From positions 5,260-69,259 of the forward strand of contig JBOGEN010000104.1 of assembly GCA_050743265.1 (NCBI GenBank): a stretch of 64,000 nt of DNA. The letters are read 5' to 3'. This DNA comes from JBOGEN01 sp050743265 (GTDB lineage: Bacteria; Actinomycetota; Actinomycetes; JBOGEN01). The notes under the pieces are model-generated. The model was not told where the DNA came from, searched no databases, and worked only from the letters and a program-made list of their open reading frames with translations. Below, piece after piece: positions 24,961 to 33,169 of this stretch (position 1 is the stretch's first letter; each line of letters opens with the position of its first letter). The position numbers and the translations under genes are program-made.

Positions 24961-25010
24961 CATGCCCGACGATGCCCGGCGATGCCCGGTGATGCCTAGC
25001 GATCCCGAGC
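24961..25010. repeat. Five degenerate 10-bp tandem units
   Basis: Successive decamers read CATGCCCGAC, GATGCCCGGC, GATGCCCGGT, GATGCCTAGC, GATCCCGAGC, all close to GATGCCCGGC. The array lies between the response-regulator gene and the downstream Asp-rich protein gene. It may be a regulatory array for the downstream gene or simple slippage. Confidence 0.6.
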
Positions 25011-25045
25011 GAGGTCGCACCGGCGAGGGCGCGTCGACGCCGCAG

Positions 25046-25711
25046 TCAGGTCGTGTCCACGAGCCGGTAGCCCATTCCCCGGACCGTCTCGATGAGCCCC
25101 GCGCCGAGCTTGCGGCGCAGGTAGCGGACGTACACGTCGACGACGTTCGAACCGGGGTCGAAGTCGTACCCCCACACGTGCGAGAGCAGCTGCTCACGCG
25201 AGAGCACCTGGCCGGGGTTGCGCAGGAACGTCTCGGCGAGCAGGAACTCCCGCGCCGTGAGGTCGATCGTGCGACTGCCCACGGAGGCGCGCCGTGTCCG
25301 CAGGTCGAGCGAGAGGTCGCCGTGGCGCAGCAGCGTCACCTCGGGGGCGTGGTCGTCCCGCAGCCGTACGCGGATGCGGGCGAGCAGCTCCTCGAACCTG
25401 AACGGCTTGCTCACGTAGTCGTCCGCCCCGCCCTCGAGGCCCGCCACGGTGTCGGTGACCGAGTCGCGGGCGGTGAGGATCACGACGGGCAGCGCGGACT
25501 TCGCCTCGCGTAGCCGGCGGAGCACGGTGAACCCGTCCATGCCCGGCAGCCCGATGTCGAGGACGAGCAGGTCGTACTGGCCGCCGAGCGCATGGTCGAG
25601 CGCCGATGGTCCGTCCCGCACGACGGTCGTGGTGAAGCCGTCTGCGCGCAGCCCCTTCTGGACGAAGGAGGCGATGCGCTCCTCGTCCTCGGCGATCAGG
25701 ATGCGGTTCAC
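25046..25711 (-). CDS. OmpR/PhoB-family response regulator
   Basis: 221 residues. Receiver domain: acidic pair in IAEDEE, phospho-acceptor Asp in LLVLDIGLPGMDG (near residue 51), Thr in LTARDS, Lys in VSKPFRF. The C-terminal winged helix shows LTAREFLLAETFLRNPGQVL and VDVYVRYLRRKLG. The GTG start overlaps the stop of the kinase gene (GTGA), so the pair is translationally coupled. Transcription factor of the two-component system; its operon also contains the Asp-rich exported protein at 27173-27523. Confidence 0.93.
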   Translation of the reverse strand: MNRILIAEDEERIASFVQKGLRADGFTTTVVRDGPSALDHALGGQYDLLVLDIGLPGMDGFTVLRRLREAKSALPVVILTARDSVTDTVAGLEGGADDYVSKPFRFEELLARIRVRLRDDHAPEVTLLRHGDLSLDLRTRRASVGSRTIDLTAREFLLAETFLRNPGQVLSREQLLSHVWGYDFDPGSNVVDVYVRYLRRKLGAGLIETVRGMGYRLVDTT

Positions 25712-27183
25712 GGGGTGAGCACCTCGGTGGGCTGGTCGGACGCGGACGCGGGCGGCGTCCGCGGGATCACGATCGTGAACGTGGCGCCCTCGCCGGGGAC
25801 CGAGTCGAGCTCGACGAGGCCCCCGTGCGCCTCCGCGATCGCGCGCACGATCGCGAGGCCGAGGCCGGAGCCCTCGGTGTGGCCCGCTCCCTGCTGGAGC
25901 CTGTCGAAGATCCGCCCCGCGTCCCGCGGGTGCACGCCCGGGCCGGTGTCGCGCACCCACAGCCGCACGGTCGCGGTCGGCTCGTCGACGCGGGTTCCGA
26001 GCGCGATCTCGTCGGCCTCGTTCGTGAACGCGACCGCGTTGTGGGCCAGCTGCAGCAGCGCCTGGGTGAGGCGTTGGGCGTCGGCCTGCACGACGTCCTC
26101 GGCACGGGCGTCGACCCGCCAGCGCCGCCGGCCGAGGGCGACCGCTTTGTCGTAGACGTCGTCCAGCAGTACGCCGACGTCGACCGGCCGGCGCTGGACG
26201 AAGTCGGGGCGCTCGGCCTTGGCCAGGGTGACCAGGTCCTCCACGAGGCGGCCCATGCGGTCGAGCTCGTCCAGTACGAGCGCGCGTGTCTCGGCGACAT
26301 CGGACGCGTTCCCCGCGTCCAGCAGCTCGAGGTGGCCGCGCAGGATCGTGATGGGCGTCCGGAGCTCGTGGCCCGCGTCGTCGAGGAACTGCCGCTGCGT
26401 GGTGAGCGCGGCCTCGAGACGGTCGAGCATCGCGTTGAACGTCCGCGCGAGCTCGGACACGTCGTCGTTCCCCGTCACGTGGATACGGCGTGACAGGTCC
26501 GTCTCCGTGATGCGCTGCGCCGTGCGGCGCATGACCCGGACCGGGGCGAGCAGCCGTCCGGCGACGAACCAGCCGATCACCGCGACGAGGAGGAGGGCGC
26601 CCGCTGCCACCTGCGCGTACACGCGCATGACGGCGGTGAACTCCGCGTATGCCGGGCCCGTTGCCAGCGCGATCACCCATGCGTGCGACTGGTTCCCCTC
26701 CCGGACCGGGAGGATCACCACCCGGACGTGACCCAACGTGCTGTCCACGTCGGCGTACGTGGGCCGCCCGCGCGCCTCGGCGTCCCGGACGACCTCCAGG
26801 AACCGGGCGTCGCGCCGGAGGCGTGCCGCGTTCTCCCCGTGCGAGAAGTAGCGGACGTCTCCGCCCACGAACGCGAAGATCGACTCATTCGTGTCCGGCA
26901 CCGTCTGCTGGAGCGCAGTGACGAACACCTCCTCGACGGACGTGAAGGCGCCGCCGGTCGCGGCGCTCGTCCCCTGCCGCTCCAGCGTGCGGAACTCCTC
27001 GACGTCCTGCGCCAGGTCCCTGTCGATGCGGCCGGTGATGCGGTCCCGCTCCACCAGGTAGGCGGCGGCACCGGCGACCGTCATGCCGAGTGCGGAGAGG
27101 GCGAGCAGCGCGGCGAGCACCCGGACGCGGACGGATCGCAGCGCCTGCAGGGCCGTACGGGAACGAGACTCCTCAGTCGTCAT
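25708..27183 (-). CDS. EnvZ-type sensor histidine kinase
   Basis: About 491 residues. Two membrane helices (about 20-42 and 175-197) flank an extracytoplasmic sensor domain of roughly 130 residues; a HAMP linker (LAPVRVMRRTAQRITETDLS) follows, then the H-box DDAGHELRTPITILRGHL with the phospho-acceptor His near residue 262, N-box QLAHNAVAFT, and G-boxes RDTGPGV and GSGLGLAIV. ATG 27183 lies behind GGGAGG and overlaps the end of the preceding gene by 11 bases. The class is MprB/TcrY/PrrB-like. The signal is unknown; the adjacent acidic exported proteins hint at cell-envelope or cation stress. Confidence 0.92.
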   Translation of the reverse strand: MTTEESRSRTALQALRSVRVRVLAALLALSALGMTVAGAAAYLVERDRITGRIDRDLAQDVEEFRTLERQGTSAATGGAFTSVEEVFVTALQQTVPDTNESIFAFVGGDVRYFSHGENAARLRRDARFLEVVRDAEARGRPTYADVDSTLGHVRVVILPVREGNQSHAWVIALATGPAYAEFTAVMRVYAQVAAGALLLVAVIGWFVAGRLLAPVRVMRRTAQRITETDLSRRIHVTGNDDVSELARTFNAMLDRLEAALTTQRQFLDDAGHELRTPITILRGHLELLDAGNASDVAETRALVLDELDRMGRLVEDLVTLAKAERPDFVQRRPVDVGVLLDDVYDKAVALGRRRWRVDARAEDVVQADAQRLTQALLQLAHNAVAFTNEADEIALGTRVDEPTATVRLWVRDTGPGVHPRDAGRIFDRLQQGAGHTEGSGLGLAIVRAIAEAHGGLVELDSVPGEGATFTIVIPRTPPASASDQPTEVLTP

Positions 27184-27523
27184 CACCCTCCCGGCCCGAG
27201 TCGTCACCGCCGTGGTCGTCGCTGCCCCTGTCGTTCGTGCCGCCGCGGCCTCGCTTGCGGTCGTCGTCGTCCGAGTCGTCCACGTCGTCGTCCTCGTCGA
27301 CCGCGCCGGGGGTGGGGGCGACGGGGGTGGCCGAACGGAGGCCTGCGGGCGAGGCAGGCGGACCGGTCCCGGTGGCGGCAGGGGAGGCGGTGACCGGTGC
27401 CCTGAAGCGGACCGGGTCGCCCAGCTCAGGAGGCTCCGGGCCGCTCCCGACGACGGCGGCCGTCGCCAGGCCGGACGCCGCAGCCGCACTCAGGGCCACT
27501 GTCACGATCTTCGCGTTCACCAT
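27173..27523 (-). CDS. Exported Asp-rich low-complexity protein upstream of a two-component system
   Basis: About 116 residues starting at NAKIVTVALSAAAASGLATA, a signal peptide or anchor; an upstream in-frame codon at 27559 is possible. The middle is Pro/Ala/Thr-rich and the C-terminus is strongly acidic (DEDDDVDDSDDDD, then RGSDDHGGDD). Its stop lies within the first codons of the histidine kinase gene, so it is the first gene of the operon. The acidic tail may bind cations sensed by the kinase (inference). Such proteins with two-component systems resemble PepSY-like or calcium-binding accessory proteins only in character, not sequence. Confidence 0.62.
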   Translation of the reverse strand: MVNAKIVTVALSAAAASGLATAAVVGSGPEPPELGDPVRFRAPVTASPAATGTGPPASPAGLRSATPVAPTPGAVDEDDDVDDSDDDDRKRGRGGTNDRGSDDHGGDDSGREGDDD

Positions 27524-27612
27524 CACGCCCTCGAGTGTCGGCTGTGCAGGCGAGGCCACGATGAGACCAAGATGAGAGCCTACTCATCTTCCGGCCCGTG
27601 GACGGCCGCTCG

Positions 27613-28950
27613 CTACGGACGCGTGAAGAGCCCCGGCCGGGCGGTGAGGGCCGCCCGGAGTGCCGTGAGGAAGCCGCGGATCTGGTCGTCGGTCACGGCG
27701 AGGCTCAGCGCGAGGTACCCGCGTGCGGCGACGTAGTAGCCGGCCTCGAGGAGGTCCAGGAACAGCAGCTCCTTGAGCCGCCCGTCCGCGTCGGCAAGGT
27801 CCTCGGGCCGGGTCACGGGCGACGTGGTGGCGTGCAGGTTCATCAGCGTGCCCACACCTGTCACTCCGAAGCGGGAGTCGGTGTCCCGCAGCAGCGCGGC
27901 CAGCTCCGTACGCAACGCCTCGCCGCGCTCGGTGTGCCGCTCGGCGACGTCGGGTGTGTAGACCTGCGTGAGCCCGGCGTGCCCGGCGGTCATCGACGCC
28001 AGGTTGTTGTTGAACGTGCCGGCGTGGGGCAAGGCACCGGGCTGGCTCGGGTCGAAGAGCGCCATGACGTCCGCCCGGCCACCGAATGCACCGATGGAGA
28101 ACCCTCCGCCGAGGTACTTGCCCAGCGTCGTCAGGTCGGCCGTCACGCCGATCCGTGGCTGCATCCCCCCGCGTCCGGTTCGCGAGGTCATCACCTCGTC
28201 GAGGACCAGGAGAGCCCCCGTCTCGCGGGTGGCGTCGGCCAGCGCGCGGAGGAACGCGGGCTCGCCGGGGATGCACCCGCCGGAGCCGAGCATGGGCTCG
28301 ACGAGCACGGCCGCCACCGAGTCCGCGTACTGCTCGAGGAGCCGTGTCGCCGTCTCCACGTCGTTGTACGGCGCGAGGACGACCTCGTACGGAGCGTTCA
28401 CGGGCTCGGGGCCGTGAGCGAAGGTGAGCAGGCCGCCGTGGTAGCCGCCGCGGAAGGCAAGAATGCGTTCGCGGCCGGTGAACGCCCGCGCAGCGGAGAG
28501 GGCCATGAGGTTGGCCTCGGTGCCGGAGTTGGTGAACCGCGCCCGCTCGATCGAGTCGAACCGGTCGCAGACCGCGCGGGCCATGGCGATCTCGTGCGGC
28601 GTGTGCGCACCCGGGCCGACGCCGTTCCGTACGGCCTTCTCGAGCGCGGCTTTGATGACCGGGTCCGAGTGGCCGTAGAGCCCGGCGGAGTAGTTGCCCA
28701 GCAGGTCCACGTACTGGCGACCGTCCACGTCCTCGAGGACCGCGTCGTGGGCCCGCGCCACCCGCAGCGGGAACGGCGGGTGGTAGAGCACCGTCCGGGT
28801 GTTGCCGCCGGGCATGACCTCGCGCGCCGCTCGGTCCAGCTCGTGGCCCCGCGGGCGCCCGTCGACGTACCGGCTTCGCGCGGCGTCGAGGGCTTCCTCC
28901 ACCCCGGTGGTCTCAGCATCCGTGGCAGCGCCCGTGAACGAGCCCGACAT
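27613..28950 (-). CDS. Class III aminotransferase, glutamate-1-semialdehyde aminomutase-like
   Basis: 445 residues. PLP-enzyme motifs: NSGTEANLMALSAARAFTG, FRGGYHGG, VLDEVMTSR with the cofactor Asp, and the Schiff-base lysine in TLGKYLGGGFSIGAFGG near residue 278. This arrangement matches the HemL-like branch of class III aminotransferases. It is not in a haem-biosynthesis context, and an N-terminal extension of 45 residues plus HTPHEIAMA argue for an amino-acid or amine aminotransferase rather than true HemL. The gene stands alone, 46 bases from no neighbour on its strand. Substrate unknown. Confidence 0.82.
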   Translation of the reverse strand: MSGSFTGAATDAETTGVEEALDAARSRYVDGRPRGHELDRAAREVMPGGNTRTVLYHPPFPLRVARAHDAVLEDVDGRQYVDLLGNYSAGLYGHSDPVIKAALEKAVRNGVGPGAHTPHEIAMARAVCDRFDSIERARFTNSGTEANLMALSAARAFTGRERILAFRGGYHGGLLTFAHGPEPVNAPYEVVLAPYNDVETATRLLEQYADSVAAVLVEPMLGSGGCIPGEPAFLRALADATRETGALLVLDEVMTSRTGRGGMQPRIGVTADLTTLGKYLGGGFSIGAFGGRADVMALFDPSQPGALPHAGTFNNNLASMTAGHAGLTQVYTPDVAERHTERGEALRTELAALLRDTDSRFGVTGVGTLMNLHATTSPVTRPEDLADADGRLKELLFLDLLEAGYYVAARGYLALSLAVTDDQIRGFLTALRAALTARPGLFTRP

Positions 28951-29048
28951 CGGCGACCTCCCGTGATGGCGTCGTCCCGCCAGGCTACGGGTTGCCGCGG
29001 CACGGCCTCGGCTGGTCTGCCGGGGACCAGCCCGTCTGGACCCGTCCC

Positions 29049-30048
29049 TCAGGGCCGTCGACCGTCGGGGGGCGCGCCGTGATGGGCGAGCCCGCCCATG
29101 TCGGTGAGGTCGAGGGGCAGGAGCCTGTCGACGACGGCGACGAGCGCGGCGACGTCGAACGGGTTCGCGAGGGTGGCCACGTCTGCGTCGCGGGGCCGCT
29201 CGGCCTGCCCGTCCGCGGGGTCGGCACCGAGGACGACCACGGGGACGGTGCGCAGGCCCGGGTCGGCGTGCAGGCGTCCGAGGATCTCGTCGCTGCTCGT
29301 GTCGGGCAGGTGCGCGTCGAGCAGGATGAGCGCCGGGTAGTGCTGGTGCGCGAGGGCGAGGCCGTCGTCGGCCTGCATGGCGACGAGCAGGTCGAGGCCC
29401 GGGCGGTGCGCGAGCGCGCGTTCGACGACGTGGACCTGGGTGAGGCCGTCCTCGACGTAGAGGATCGTGCCGGTGGACGGGGCCGTCGGGGAGTGTGCCG
29501 TCGGTCGCGGTCGCGTGTCCCCGGCGGAGGCTCCTGGCTCGGGCACCGTGGCCAGCTGCATCCAGAACGTACTGCCGGTACCGACGGTGCTGTCCACGCC
29601 GACACGGCCGCCCATCGACTCGACCAGGAGGCGGGTGAGGCGAGGCCGAGCCCGGTCCCCTCCGTGGGCGTCTCGTCCTCCGCCAGCGGACGGATCAGGT
29701 CGAGGCTCTCGGCGACTACGTCGGCGACCGACACCGACTCCATCGACATCTGCAAGCGGCCGGACTCGACCCGGGCGATGTCGAGCACCTCGTTGATGAG
29801 GTCGAGGAGGTAGTCCCGAGCCCCCGCACCTCGGTGACCGTGAGCTCGACGGTGATCCGCGACCCGTCCCGACGCAGCGCAGGCAGCGCGACCGGTCCGG
29901 AGAACGTCCTCGTCCTGGTCTCGACGAACCGCTGGAGTGCTGTGTTATGCGCTCGCGCAGCTCCTCGGGCACGAGGACGTCCACCACGCGGCGGCCGAGC
30001 ATCTCCGCCCTCGTCCGCAGTGCGTCAGTCACCCAGCGCAATCGCCTG
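29049..30048 (-). pseudogene. Decayed PAS-hybrid histidine kinase with receiver domain
   Basis: Pieces of one hybrid kinase are spread over three frames. Reading 5' to 3': a truncated PAS domain (AEMLGRRVVDVLVPEELRER), then a one-base loss in GAGCGCATAAC shifts to ALQRFVETRTRTFSGPVALP and RRDGSRITVELTVTEVRG. The frame then jumps to DYLLDLINEVLDIARVESGR, so the H-box with its histidine is gone. After ESLDLIRPLAE the text passes directly to EGTGLGLA, so the N-box is deleted too. Another one-base loss leads to RLLVESMGGRVGVDS and a receiver (ILYVED, LILLDAHLP) whose usual TKP lysine reads ANPFD. The intact paralogs are at 56251-57399 and 57364-60243. The 5' end stops beside the bicupin promoter. 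Confidence 0.85.
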
Positions 30049-30086
30049 AGTTCTGCCGGAGCCGGGATATGGCGAGTTGTGGTAGG

Positions 30087-30099
30087 AAGGTCAGACCTT
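30087..30099. promoter_or_regulatory. FadR-type palindrome upstream of the bicupin gene
   Basis: AAGGTC-A-GACCTT is a perfect palindrome about the central A, 35 bases before the ATG at 30135. The core GTC-N-GAC fits sites bound by FCD-type GntR regulators. The only GntR gene in the window is at 41744-42448; two related palindromes lie at 33123-33150. Confidence 0.45.
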
Positions 30100-30134
30100 T
30101 CCAGCGCCACGAGGGCAGTGCTCCAGGAGGACAG

Positions 30135-31190
30135 ATGGGCAAGAGCGGGCGGGTGTTCGTACGCGGGCTGACATCGGAGACCTACGGGCTGGGGGAGTTC
30201 CGGCGCCGCCAGATGGAGGCACCGCGGGTACGGGACGACTCCGTGGTGGTGGACAACGCCAAGGTGGCCCACTCCGGTGACAGCCACGAGTCCCGCACCT
30301 GGTGGCGCATCGGGCCTGGCGACGAGGACTTCCTCACGCAGACGCTGCAGGTGCACTTCGTCGAGCTGCCGCCCCGGTCGTCCAACCACGGTCACGGGCA
30401 CCAGAACGAGGCGGCGTTTTACATCCTCGAGGGCGCGGGGTACGAGATCCACGACGGCCAGCGCTACGACTGGGCGAAGGACGACCTCGTCATCGTGCAC
30501 ACCGACTCCGTGCACCAGCACTTCAACCCGTACGACGAGAAGGCCGTCGCGCTGGTGATGAAGGCCAAGTGCACGTGGATGTTCATGGGCCTGATCCAGC
30601 AGGGGCGCAGCGGCCCGGTCGAGCGCGAGGACGAGTTCGGCCCCCGCGAGGACTGGTCGCACGTCTGGACGCCCGGCGTCGAGCAGCGCAAGAAGGTCGT
30701 CAAGCCCGCGGACACCTCCTGGGAGAGCACCCCGCTCGGCCGCGTCCGCGTGATGTCGAGCCCCGAGCGGGACGACGTCCGCGTGTGGAGCGTCGACGTG
30801 TTCGAGCTGGAGATCCCGGCAGGCAGCCGGTCAGGCAAGCACTGGAAGATGGCCGACGAGGTGCTGTACGTCCTCGACGGCGAGGGCTACTCCCTGCACT
30901 GGGAGGTGGAGGCGGAGATCGCGGAGAAGTACTACGCCCGCATCGCCAAGGAGCCCACCCGCCACGAGTTCACGAAGGGCGACACCGTCTACGTGCCGCA
31001 GAACACGGTCGCGCAGCACTTCGCCGCCGACGGGACTCCTGTCCGGCTGCTGTCCGCGCAGAACCGCGTCTTCAAGCACCTCGGCTACGACACGGTCCAC
31101 TACGTCGAGCCGGCCCGGAGTACGCCGGCTCGGAGGGCGCGCTCGCCACGAACAGCGCCTGACCCACGGGCCGCCCGCCTCAGGCCGTAG
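30135..31190 (+). CDS. Bicupin (two-domain cupin) protein, putative dioxygenase or isomerase
   Basis: About 351 residues with two cupin barrels. The first contains SNHGHGHQNEAAFYILEGAG (metal His/His/Glu near residues 86-92) and DLVIVHTDSVHQHFN. The second contains GSRSGKHWKMADEVLYVLDG and DTVYVPQNTVAQHF. Double cupins of this length include gentisate and hydroxynaphthoate dioxygenases, but sequence details here do not settle it. ATG 30135 follows AGGAGG at 5 bases. The last 25 residues are Arg/Ala/Pro-rich. It starts catabolic block one, convergent with the RraA-like aldolase. Confidence 0.78.
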   Translation: MGKSGRVFVRGLTSETYGLGEFRRRQMEAPRVRDDSVVVDNAKVAHSGDSHESRTWWRIGPGDEDFLTQTLQVHFVELPPRSSNHGHGHQNEAAFYILEGAGYEIHDGQRYDWAKDDLVIVHTDSVHQHFNPYDEKAVALVMKAKCTWMFMGLIQQGRSGPVEREDEFGPREDWSHVWTPGVEQRKKVVKPADTSWESTPLGRVRVMSSPERDDVRVWSVDVFELEIPAGSRSGKHWKMADEVLYVLDGEGYSLHWEVEAEIAEKYYARIAKEPTRHEFTKGDTVYVPQNTVAQHFAADGTPVRLLSAQNRVFKHLGYDTVHYVEPARSTPARRARSPRTAPDPRAARLRP

Positions 31191-31242
31191 GCGCCCTCCG
31201 CACGACGTCGTCGTCGCTGCGGGGGGCGCCGCCGCGTTTGTG

Positions 31243-31932
31243 TCAGTCGTCGTCGTCCGCGTCGACGTACGTCAGGCCCTTCGCGGCCAGCCGCTCGCGC
31301 ATGCCCGACACGTCGAGGCTGAGCTCGCCCGCCGCGTACCGGGCCCGGGACGCCGCCTCCTTCTCCTCCCGCGCCCGCGAGCTCGCCAGCACCTGCGCCG
31401 CCGTACGCCGGGGGACCACGACCACACCGTCATCGTCCGCGACGACCACGTCGCCGGGGGACACGAGCTGACCCGCGCAGACCACCGGGACGTTCACGTC
31501 GCCGAGCGTTTCCTTCACTGTGCCCGTGGCCGAGACATGACGTGACCACACGGGGAAGCCCATGCCGGTGAGCTCCGCGACGTCTCGGCATCCGGCGTCG
31601 AGGACCACCGCGCGGACGCCGTGCGCCTGGACCGCGACGGCGAGCAGCTCACCGAAGTAGCCGGCGTCCGACGGGGACGTGGGTGCCACCACGACGACGT
31701 CCCCGGCCTGGCACTGCTCGACCGCGACGTGGATCATCCAGTTGTCGGCCGGCGGCACGCTCACGGTCACCGCGGTGCCGGCGACGTGTGCCCCGGGCCA
31801 GATGGGCCGCAGCCCGGCGTCGAGCAGGCCCGTCCGGCCCTGGGCCTCGTGCACGGTGGCCACACCCAGCCCGGCGAAGGCCTCGACGAGGTCCGGGTCG
31901 GTGCGGCGGATCTTCTGGACGACGACACCCAT
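31243..31932 (-). CDS. RraA/LigK-type aldolase-decarboxylase
   Basis: About 229 residues. It starts GVVVQKIRRTDPDLVEAFAG and has GELLAVAVQAHGVRAVVLDA followed by GCRDVAEL, matching the GELL/xRD active-site loop of 4-carboxy-4-hydroxy-2-oxoadipate/HMG aldolases (LigK/GalC) and the RNase-E inhibitor RraA fold. The xxRD Arg/Asp needed for aldolase activity are kept, favouring the enzyme. Such aldolases release pyruvate plus oxaloacetate at the end of protocatechuate 4,5-cleavage or gallate pathways. GAGAG precedes the ATG. It lies 43 bases downstream of the dehydrogenase gene, same strand, probable operon. Confidence 0.8.
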   Translation of the reverse strand: MGVVVQKIRRTDPDLVEAFAGLGVATVHEAQGRTGLLDAGLRPIWPGAHVAGTAVTVSVPPADNWMIHVAVEQCQAGDVVVVAPTSPSDAGYFGELLAVAVQAHGVRAVVLDAGCRDVAELTGMGFPVWSRHVSATGTVKETLGDVNVPVVCAGQLVSPGDVVVADDDGVVVVPRRTAAQVLASSRAREEKEAASRARYAAGELSLDVSGMRERLAAKGLTYVDADDDD

Positions 31933-31975
31933 CTCTCTTGTCCTCACCTCGTGGTCGTTCGGCCGGCTGCTGACG

Positions 31976-33085
31976 TCATTCCCACGGCAGCAGCGAGACG
32001 TGCACGACGCCGTCCTCGACCTCGCCGCCGACCGCCCTGATGGCACGGTCGACGTCGCGCAGCCCGTAGGTGTGCGTGGTCAGCCGGTCCAGCGGATAGC
32101 GGCCGGACGCCAGCTGCGCGAGCGCCAGCTCGCAGGAGCGGTAGCTGTGCCCGCGTGCACTCTTGACCGTGATGGCCTTCTCGGTCACCTTCTTGACGGG
32201 GAAGTCGGGGAAGGCCGCCATCTCGCCCTGGATCAGCAGCGTGCCGGCCCGGCGCTTGAGCGCGTCGATGCCGAGCAGGACGGGCGCCACACCCGCGCCG
32301 GCGGTGCAGTCGAGCACGACGTCGACGCCCTGCCCGCCCGTGATCTGCAGGACCCGCTGGAGCGGGTCGTCCTGCTGCACGTCGATGACGTGGTCGGCGC
32401 CGAGCGCCTTCGCGAGCTCCAGCCGGGCGGTGTCGCGTGACGTCCCCGTCACGATGATCTGCGAGGCCCCGGCCTGGGCGCAGGCGACGGTCTGCGAGAG
32501 CCCCTGCTGGCCAGGGCCCTGGATGAGGACGGTGGAGTCGTACCCCACGCCCGCGTCGAACAGCGCCCACTCGATGCCGTTCGACATCGGCGTGACGATC
32601 CCGGCCAGCTCGGCCGAGACGCCGTCGGGGACGCGGTGCAGCACGGCGTTCCACGGCAGGTACAGGTAGCCCGCGAACCCGCCCCACAGGTGGTACGGGT
32701 TCTCGGCCGAGGTGTAGCCGTACCGGCGGGCGTCCGGGTTGGTCCGCCAGTCGGTGAACTCGCAGTGCCGGTACTCGCCGAGGTGGCACCAGGCGCACCG
32801 GCGGCAGGGGACGTAGTGCTCGACGAAGACCCGGTCGCCCTCGGTGACGCCCTGACGCTCGGAGAACGTACGCCCGGCCTTGGCGATCATGCCGACGTTC
32901 TCATGCCCCATGATCACCGGGTCATGGATGACCGGCTTGGCGTACATCTTGACGTCGGTGCCGCAGATCCCGGCGACCTCGACCTTCAGCAGGGCCCCGT
33001 CGTCCGGGACGTCGGGCATCGGGAACTCGCGGAACTCGGTCGTGCCCGGCCCCGTCCGGACGGCTGCCAGCACCTGCTCTGCCAT
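31976..33085 (-). CDS. Zinc-binding alcohol dehydrogenase (MDR family)
   Basis: 369 residues. The catalytic zinc sites are GICGTDVK and GHENVG, structural cysteines are PCRRCAWCHLGEYRHC, and the nucleotide loop is QGPGQQGLSQ. A shorter insert (TNPDARRYGYTSAENPYHL) lies after the structural zinc. It should oxidise a hydroxyl group of a pathway intermediate. GAGGGAAGGG precedes the ATG, and its -10 box TAGGCT is at 33123-33118 in the divergent control region. Followed by the RraA-like aldolase. Confidence 0.85.
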   Translation of the reverse strand: MAEQVLAAVRTGPGTTEFREFPMPDVPDDGALLKVEVAGICGTDVKMYAKPVIHDPVIMGHENVGMIAKAGRTFSERQGVTEGDRVFVEHYVPCRRCAWCHLGEYRHCEFTDWRTNPDARRYGYTSAENPYHLWGGFAGYLYLPWNAVLHRVPDGVSAELAGIVTPMSNGIEWALFDAGVGYDSTVLIQGPGQQGLSQTVACAQAGASQIIVTGTSRDTARLELAKALGADHVIDVQQDDPLQRVLQITGGQGVDVVLDCTAGAGVAPVLLGIDALKRRAGTLLIQGEMAAFPDFPVKKVTEKAITVKSARGHSYRSCELALAQLASGRYPLDRLTTHTYGLRDVDRAIRAVGGEVEDGVVHVSLLPWE

Positions 33086-33117
33086 GGACGGAACCCTTCC
33101 CTCGCTGCGGGCGGCCC

Positions 33118-33160
33118 AGCCTAGACCACATGGTCTGATGGTCCTACCATGCGTTAGGCT
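33118..33160. promoter_or_regulatory. Divergent promoters with two FadR-type palindromes
   Basis: AGACCA-CA-TGGTCT lies at 33123-33136 and ATGGT-CCT-ACCAT at 33138-33150. The second contains TGGT-N3-ACCA, close to the TNGTNNNACNA consensus of FCD-GntR regulators. Identical TAGGCT -10 boxes flank them: plus strand 33155-33160, minus strand 33123-33118. The second palindrome falls in the spacer of the plus promoter (-35-like TGGTCT 33131-33136), ideal for repression. Confidence 0.55.
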
Positions 33161-33169
33161 CCCGGAGCC

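Noticed and set aside
25708..27489. Longer start for the histidine kinase, extending to 27489
   Set aside because: The extra residues are a shadow of the Asp-rich gene in another frame; ATG 27183 has a ribosome-binding site and directly precedes the first membrane helix.
27613..28950. Naming the aminotransferase hemL
   Set aside because: It has the fold but no haem genes nearby, and its N-terminal extension and local motifs fit a general class III aminotransferase better.
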